In this document: positions 60,829 to 64,000 of the stretch, in pieces
Layout: each line of letters starts with the position of its first letter
How positions within the stretch are numbered: position 1 is the stretch's first letter
NCBI GenBank assembly: GCA_963789175.1
Contig: CAWBJO010000009.1
Coordinates: 248,001-312,000, forward strand
Direction: 5' to 3'
Source: CAWBJO01 sp963789175
Lineage (GTDB): Bacteria > Pseudomonadota > Alphaproteobacteria > Rhizobiales > Aestuariivirgaceae
DNA length: 64,000 bases
Made by a program: the position numbers and the translations under genes
The notes under the pieces: model-generated
Seen by the model: the letters and a program-made list of their open reading frames with translations, nothing else
Databases searched by the model: none
What the model was told of the DNA's origin: nothing

Positions 60829-62475
60829 CTAACGAATGACCGGCAGCGTGTTGTACTGGTGGAACGGCGGCGGCGAGGACAGCGTCCACTCGAGCGTCGT
60901 CGCCCCCTCGCCCCACGGATTGTCGGCCGCCTTGTCGCGCAGCGCCCAGGCGCGATAGATCCCGTAGAGGAAGATCACCATGCCGAGGCCCGAAAGATAG
61001 GAGCCGAGCGAGGAGATCATGTTCCAACCCCAGAACGCCTCGGTGTAGTCGACATAGCGGCGCGGCATGCCGGCGAGGCCGAGGAAGTGCTGCGGGAAGA
61101 ATACCAGGTTGACGCCGATGAAGGTCACCCAGAAGTGCAGCTTGCCGATGCGCTCGTCGTAATTGTAGCCGAACATCTTCGGGAACCAGTAGTACCAGCC
61201 GCCGAAGATGGCGAAGACGGCGCCGAGCGACAGCACGTAGTGGAAGTGGGCGACGACGTAGTAGGTGTCGTGGAGATAGCGGTCGACGCCGGCATTGGCG
61301 AGGACGACGCCGGTAACGCCGCCGATGGTGAAGAGGAAGATGAAGCCGATCGCCCAGAGCATGGGCGTGCGGAACTCGATCGAGCCGCCCCACATGGTGG
61401 CGATCCACGAGAAGATCTTCACGCCGGTCGGCACCGCGATGACCATGGTGGCGGCGATGAAATAGGCCTGGGTGTCGACGTCGAGGCCGACCGTGAACAT
61501 GTGATGCGCCCAGACGATGAACCCGATGACGCCGATCGAGACCATGGCGTACGCCATGCCGAGATAGCCGAAGATCGGCTTCTTGGAGAAGGTCGACACG
61601 ATCTGGCTGACCATGCCGAAGCCGGGGAGGATGAGGATGTAGACCTCGGGGTGGCCGAAGAACCAGAACAGGTGCTGGAAGAGGATCGGATCGCCGCCGG
61701 TATCGGGAATGAAGAAGCTCGTTCCGAAATTGCGGTCGGTCAGCAGCATGGTGATGGCGCCCGCAAGCACCGGCAGGGCGAGCAGCAGCAGGAAGACGGT
61801 GACGAGGATGGCCCAGACGAAGAGCGGCATCTTGTGCATCGTCATGCCGGGGGCGCGCATGTTGAAGATGGTGGTGATGAAGTTGATGGCGCCGAGGATC
61901 GACGAGGCGCCGGCGATGTGCAGCGACAGGATGGCGAAGTCCATAGCCGGGCCGCCCTGCGAGGAGAGCGGCGGATAGATCGTCCAGCCGCTGCCGGCCC
62001 CCATGAAGCCGTCCTGACCCTCGACGAACATGGAGATGAGAAGCAGGGCGAAGGAGGGAATGAGGAGCCAGAAGGAGATGTTGTTCATGCGCGGGAAGGC
62101 CATGTCGGGCGCCCCGATCATGAGCGGCACGAACCAGTTGCCGAAACCGCCGATCATGGCCGGCATGACCATGAAGAAGATCATGATGAGGCCGTGGGCG
62201 GTGACGAAGACGTTGTACATGTGCTTGCCGGCATCGGCGGCGACGCCCGGATCGACGCCGTAGACCATGCTGGCGAGGCCGTGGAAGATCTGGATGCCCG
62301 GCTCCTGCAGCTCGACGCGCATCAGGATCGAAAGGATGCCGCCGATCAGCCCCGCGACGATCGCGAACACGAGGTACATCGTGCCGATGTCCTTGTGGTT
62401 GGTCGAGTAGGCGTAGCGACGCCACCCGGTCGGGTGGCTGTCGTGATCACCATGGGAAGCCTGTGCATATGCCAT
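60829..62475 (-). CDS. ctaD: cytochrome c oxidase subunit I
   Basis: 548 residues, twelve membrane helices, the catalytic subunit of an aa3-type oxidase. Heme a ligand region TAHGLIMIFFMVMPAMIGGF, the CuB His with its cross-linked Tyr partner in FGHPEVYILILPGFGMVSQI, the two CuB histidines in VWAHHMFTVG, and the heme ligand pair in DTYYVVAHFHYVLSLGAVFA are all present. The Glu in the GHPEVYI motif marks the A1-type proton path. It is 42 nt downstream of ctaC and 15 nt upstream of ctaB. Confidence 0.97.
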   Translation of the reverse strand: MAYAQASHGDHDSHPTGWRRYAYSTNHKDIGTMYLVFAIVAGLIGGILSILMRVELQEPGIQIFHGLASMVYGVDPGVAADAGKHMYNVFVTAHGLIMIFFMVMPAMIGGFGNWFVPLMIGAPDMAFPRMNNISFWLLIPSFALLLISMFVEGQDGFMGAGSGWTIYPPLSSQGGPAMDFAILSLHIAGASSILGAINFITTIFNMRAPGMTMHKMPLFVWAILVTVFLLLLALPVLAGAITMLLTDRNFGTSFFIPDTGGDPILFQHLFWFFGHPEVYILILPGFGMVSQIVSTFSKKPIFGYLGMAYAMVSIGVIGFIVWAHHMFTVGLDVDTQAYFIAATMVIAVPTGVKIFSWIATMWGGSIEFRTPMLWAIGFIFLFTIGGVTGVVLANAGVDRYLHDTYYVVAHFHYVLSLGAVFAIFGGWYYWFPKMFGYNYDERIGKLHFWVTFIGVNLVFFPQHFLGLAGMPRRYVDYTEAFWGWNMISSLGSYLSGLGMVIFLYGIYRAWALRDKAADNPWGEGATTLEWTLSSPPPFHQYNTLPVIR

Positions 62476-62517
62476 TTGCCGATCCTCGTTCCGCGTTTGA
62501 CCGCGGACCCCAATTCT

Positions 62518-63420
62518 CTACTCGGCAGCCGCAGCCGCCATCGATTGTCGCTCCGGCGCCGGGAGCGCCGCAAGCATCCGGTTCGCCGCTTCGACGCCGG
62601 CCGTCTTGGCCGTCTCGACCCAGGCGTTGAATTCGGGCTCCGGCACGGCGCGCACCATGACCGGCATGAAGGCGTGATCCTTGCCGCACAGCTCGGAGCA
62701 CTGCCCGTAATAGATTCCGGGCTGGTCGACGTTGAACCATTCCTCGTTGAGCCGGCCGGGAACGGCGTCGATCTTCGAGCCGAAGGACGGCACGGTCCAG
62801 GCGTGGATGACGTCGCTCGCCGTGACGATGAGGCGGACCGTCTTGCCGACGGGGACGACCATCGGGTTGTCGGCCGCAAGATGGCGCGGCTGGCCGGACG
62901 CGTCGGCATCGGCATCGCTCAGGATGTTGGAATCGAAGGCCACGCCGGCATGGTCGGGATATTCGTACGACCAGTACCACTTGTTGCCGGTGACCTTAAC
63001 CGTCATGTCGCCGTCGGGCATGTCGCGCTGCAGGTAGAGCAGCCGGAAGGAGGGCACGGCGATGGCCAGCAGGATGACCACCGGAATGATCGTCCACAGC
63101 ACTTCGATGGTGGTGTTGTGGGTGGTGCGCGACGGCACCGGATGGGCCTTCGCATTGAAGCGGACCATGACCACGACGAGGAGGCCGAGGACGAAGATGG
63201 TGATGAGCGTGATGAGTACGGTGAGGAGCGTGTGGAGCTGATGAATGCCTTCCGCCGAGGGCGAGGCGGGAAGCTGCATGTTGATCTGCCAGGGCTCCGG
63301 CTTGCCGAGAGCGGCGGCGAAAGCGCCCTCCCCCAGGCCGAAGAAGGCCGCGGCGAGCAGAAGCCCGGCGGCGCCCAACAGCCGCATCACCCTCACCCGC
63401 TTTTCCGATTTGCCCGCCAT
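62518..63420 (-). CDS. ctaC: cytochrome c oxidase subunit II
   Basis: 300 residues if started at ATG 63420 (MAGKSEKRV), with a signal-like segment (LLGAAGLLLAAAFFGLGEGA) and then two membrane helices (LLTVLITLITIFVLGLLVVV and IEVLWTIIPVVILLAIAVPS). The CuA site is GQCSELCGKDHAFMPVMV with two Cys, His and Met, plus the earlier His in VIHAWTVPSFGSK. Upstream in-frame starts exist at 63510 and 63543, adding another hydrophobic stretch, and an ATG at 63387 is possible; no start has a convincing Shine-Dalgarno. First gene of the oxidase cluster. Confidence 0.94.
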   Translation of the reverse strand: MAGKSEKRVRVMRLLGAAGLLLAAAFFGLGEGAFAAALGKPEPWQINMQLPASPSAEGIHQLHTLLTVLITLITIFVLGLLVVVMVRFNAKAHPVPSRTTHNTTIEVLWTIIPVVILLAIAVPSFRLLYLQRDMPDGDMTVKVTGNKWYWSYEYPDHAGVAFDSNILSDADADASGQPRHLAADNPMVVPVGKTVRLIVTASDVIHAWTVPSFGSKIDAVPGRLNEEWFNVDQPGIYYGQCSELCGKDHAFMPVMVRAVPEPEFNAWVETAKTAGVEAANRMLAALPAPERQSMAAAAAE

Positions 63421-63543
63421 TCCACCATCCGCCGATTGAACGCCGATCGCGCCATCCAGCGCGGATGCGCCCACGCATAGCGCCGATGCGAACGCAAAGA
63501 TGCCACTCATGAACCACAAACCCCGGCCTGCCGCAATCGGCAA

Positions 63544-63878
63544 CTGCGCGGCAAAGTTTCGCGGCGGATCGCGCCAAGTGGCTCATCCCAGTCGGGATTT
63601 TTGCCGCGACGACCGGGCCCCGGGACGCGCTTCGCAATTCCGCCTCAATTGTCGCCGACACAGCCGACGAGCGATGCGGCGCGTCCCGAACGACGGGTTC
63701 GATAGCGACGATGTTCTTGCGACTTTTTGACACAAGAAACGTCTCGGCAGTCGCGCTCTACGACCCTTTCGACCCTTGGAGAGACGGGCGATGCTTTGAC
63801 TTTGGCTGCAATCGCGCTAATCGAAATCCGTCGCCGAGCCATACAACCGATGCCCGACCCCTTGGAGCAAGCAAGACC
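63544..63878. other. 335-bp divergent intergenic region between ctaC and the last gene
   Basis: No credible gene is seen here. It holds a small plus-strand hairpin ATCCC-AGTC-GGGAT followed by T5 (63585-63602), which looks like a terminator for an unseen small RNA or is chance. A TTGACA at 63727-63732 lacks a good -10. TTGACT (63796-63801), a 16-nt spacer and TAATCG (63818-63823) could be the promoter of the gene starting at 63879. The ctaC promoter must also be here but is not evident. Confidence 0.45.
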
Positions 63879-64000
63879 GTGAGCCAGAATCGCTTCCTTC
63901 CCGCCGCAACCGCACTCCTGCTTGCCTGCGGCATCGCCGCCGCAATTCCCGCAGCCCTAGCCCAGAACACCCCTCAGACGCCGACCGCCAAGAACACGTT
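63879..64000 (+). CDS. secreted protein, 5' end only (possibly invasion-associated locus B family)
   Basis: The first 40 codons of a gene running off the right edge, from GTG 63879 (GGAG about 11 nt upstream). The translation begins MSQNRFLPAATALLLACGIA and continues AAIPAALAQ, a clear signal peptide with cleavage after ALA, then NTPQTPTAKNT. In many Hyphomicrobiales the gene divergent from ctaC encodes an invasion-associated locus B (IalB) family protein, and the leader fits that; the domain itself is outside the window, so the family name is only a guess from position. Confidence 0.5.
   Translation, partial: MSQNRFLPAATALLLACGIAAAIPAALAQNTPQTPTAKNT

Noticed and set aside
60004..63480. Plus-strand frame of 1,158 codons antisense to ctaB, ctaD and ctaC
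   Set aside because: Low-complexity Asp/Glu/Arg/Gly translation fully covered by conserved oxidase genes; a codon-bias shadow.
63585..63602. Intrinsic terminator on the plus strand upstream of the last gene
   Set aside because: Stem of only 5 bp with no plus-strand gene before it to terminate; kept as a note in the intergenic entry.

Overview
The window is GC-rich, gene-dense housekeeping chromosome from an alphaproteobacterium, most likely order Hyphomicrobiales (Rhizobiales). The pointers are a CcrM-type GANTC methyltransferase next to rnhB, the mutY / DUF721 / DsbA-like / smc block, an F0-only ATP synthase operon carrying a b' subunit, a ctaC-ctaD-ctaB-coxF-like-ctaG-ctaE-DUF983-SURF1 cluster, and an HSDL2-like SDR. 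This placement rests on remembered gene order and families, not on a database search. I see no insertion sequence, prophage, CRISPR array, rRNA or tRNA.

Layout. 1-7.7 kb: end of a histone-deacetylase-like gene, an SDR, Sua5/TsaC, an FAD-linked oxidase, GNAT, SRAP and NUDIX genes, a small unknown protein, then an acuI-like reductase and a dihydroorotase. 7.8-10.8 kb: five overlapping genes (YgfZ-like, tag, HD hydrolase, tyrosine phosphatase, GFA protein). 10.8-20.7 kb, minus strand: ilvE, a SleB-like hydrolase, ppdK, glyS-glyQ, an S49 peptidase, a TrmN6-like methylase and a DUF2007 protein. 20.8-27.1 kb: polyprenyl synthase, then ispE, a TPR protein, a radical SAM protein, moaB and a uracil-DNA glycosylase on the minus strand. 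27.2-34.8 kb: ETF-QO, rnhB, ccrM, GNAT, an acyl-CoA dehydrogenase, an HxlR regulator, mutY and a DUF721 protein. 34.9-41.7 kb: DsbA-like, smc and atpI-B-E-F'-F. 41.7-46.5 kb: gcvTHP behind a tandem glycine riboswitch. 46.6-50 kb: ispH-rnhA, a peroxiredoxin, a DsbD-N protein and YqgE. 50-57 kb: a large EAL protein, GNAT, an M16 peptidase and thrC. 57-64 kb: the aa3 cytochrome c oxidase cluster and the start of a secreted protein.

Functional links. The glycine cleavage system and glycyl-tRNA synthetase both act on glycine; the riboswitch couples the former to glycine level. Respiration is represented by cytochrome oxidase with its assembly factors, ETF-QO and the membrane half of ATP synthase. 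Several genes act on damaged bases or nucleotides (SRAP, NUDIX, Tag, UDG, MutY). IspE, IspH and a polyprenyl synthase belong to isoprenoid and quinone synthesis.

The main oddities are these. The smc reading frame is broken near 37.58 kb. The 5' end of atpB has no start codon in the conserved frame and would be repaired by one G at 39.67 kb; both defects look like base-call or assembly errors. Three GANTC sites lie within 26 bp just upstream of ccrM. The EAL protein carries a degenerate GGDEF motif and a long acidic/proline-rich tail. Several genes look leaderless. A 49-residue CoxF-like gene sits between ctaB and ctaG. I did not find a convincing new multi-gene defence or mobile system.
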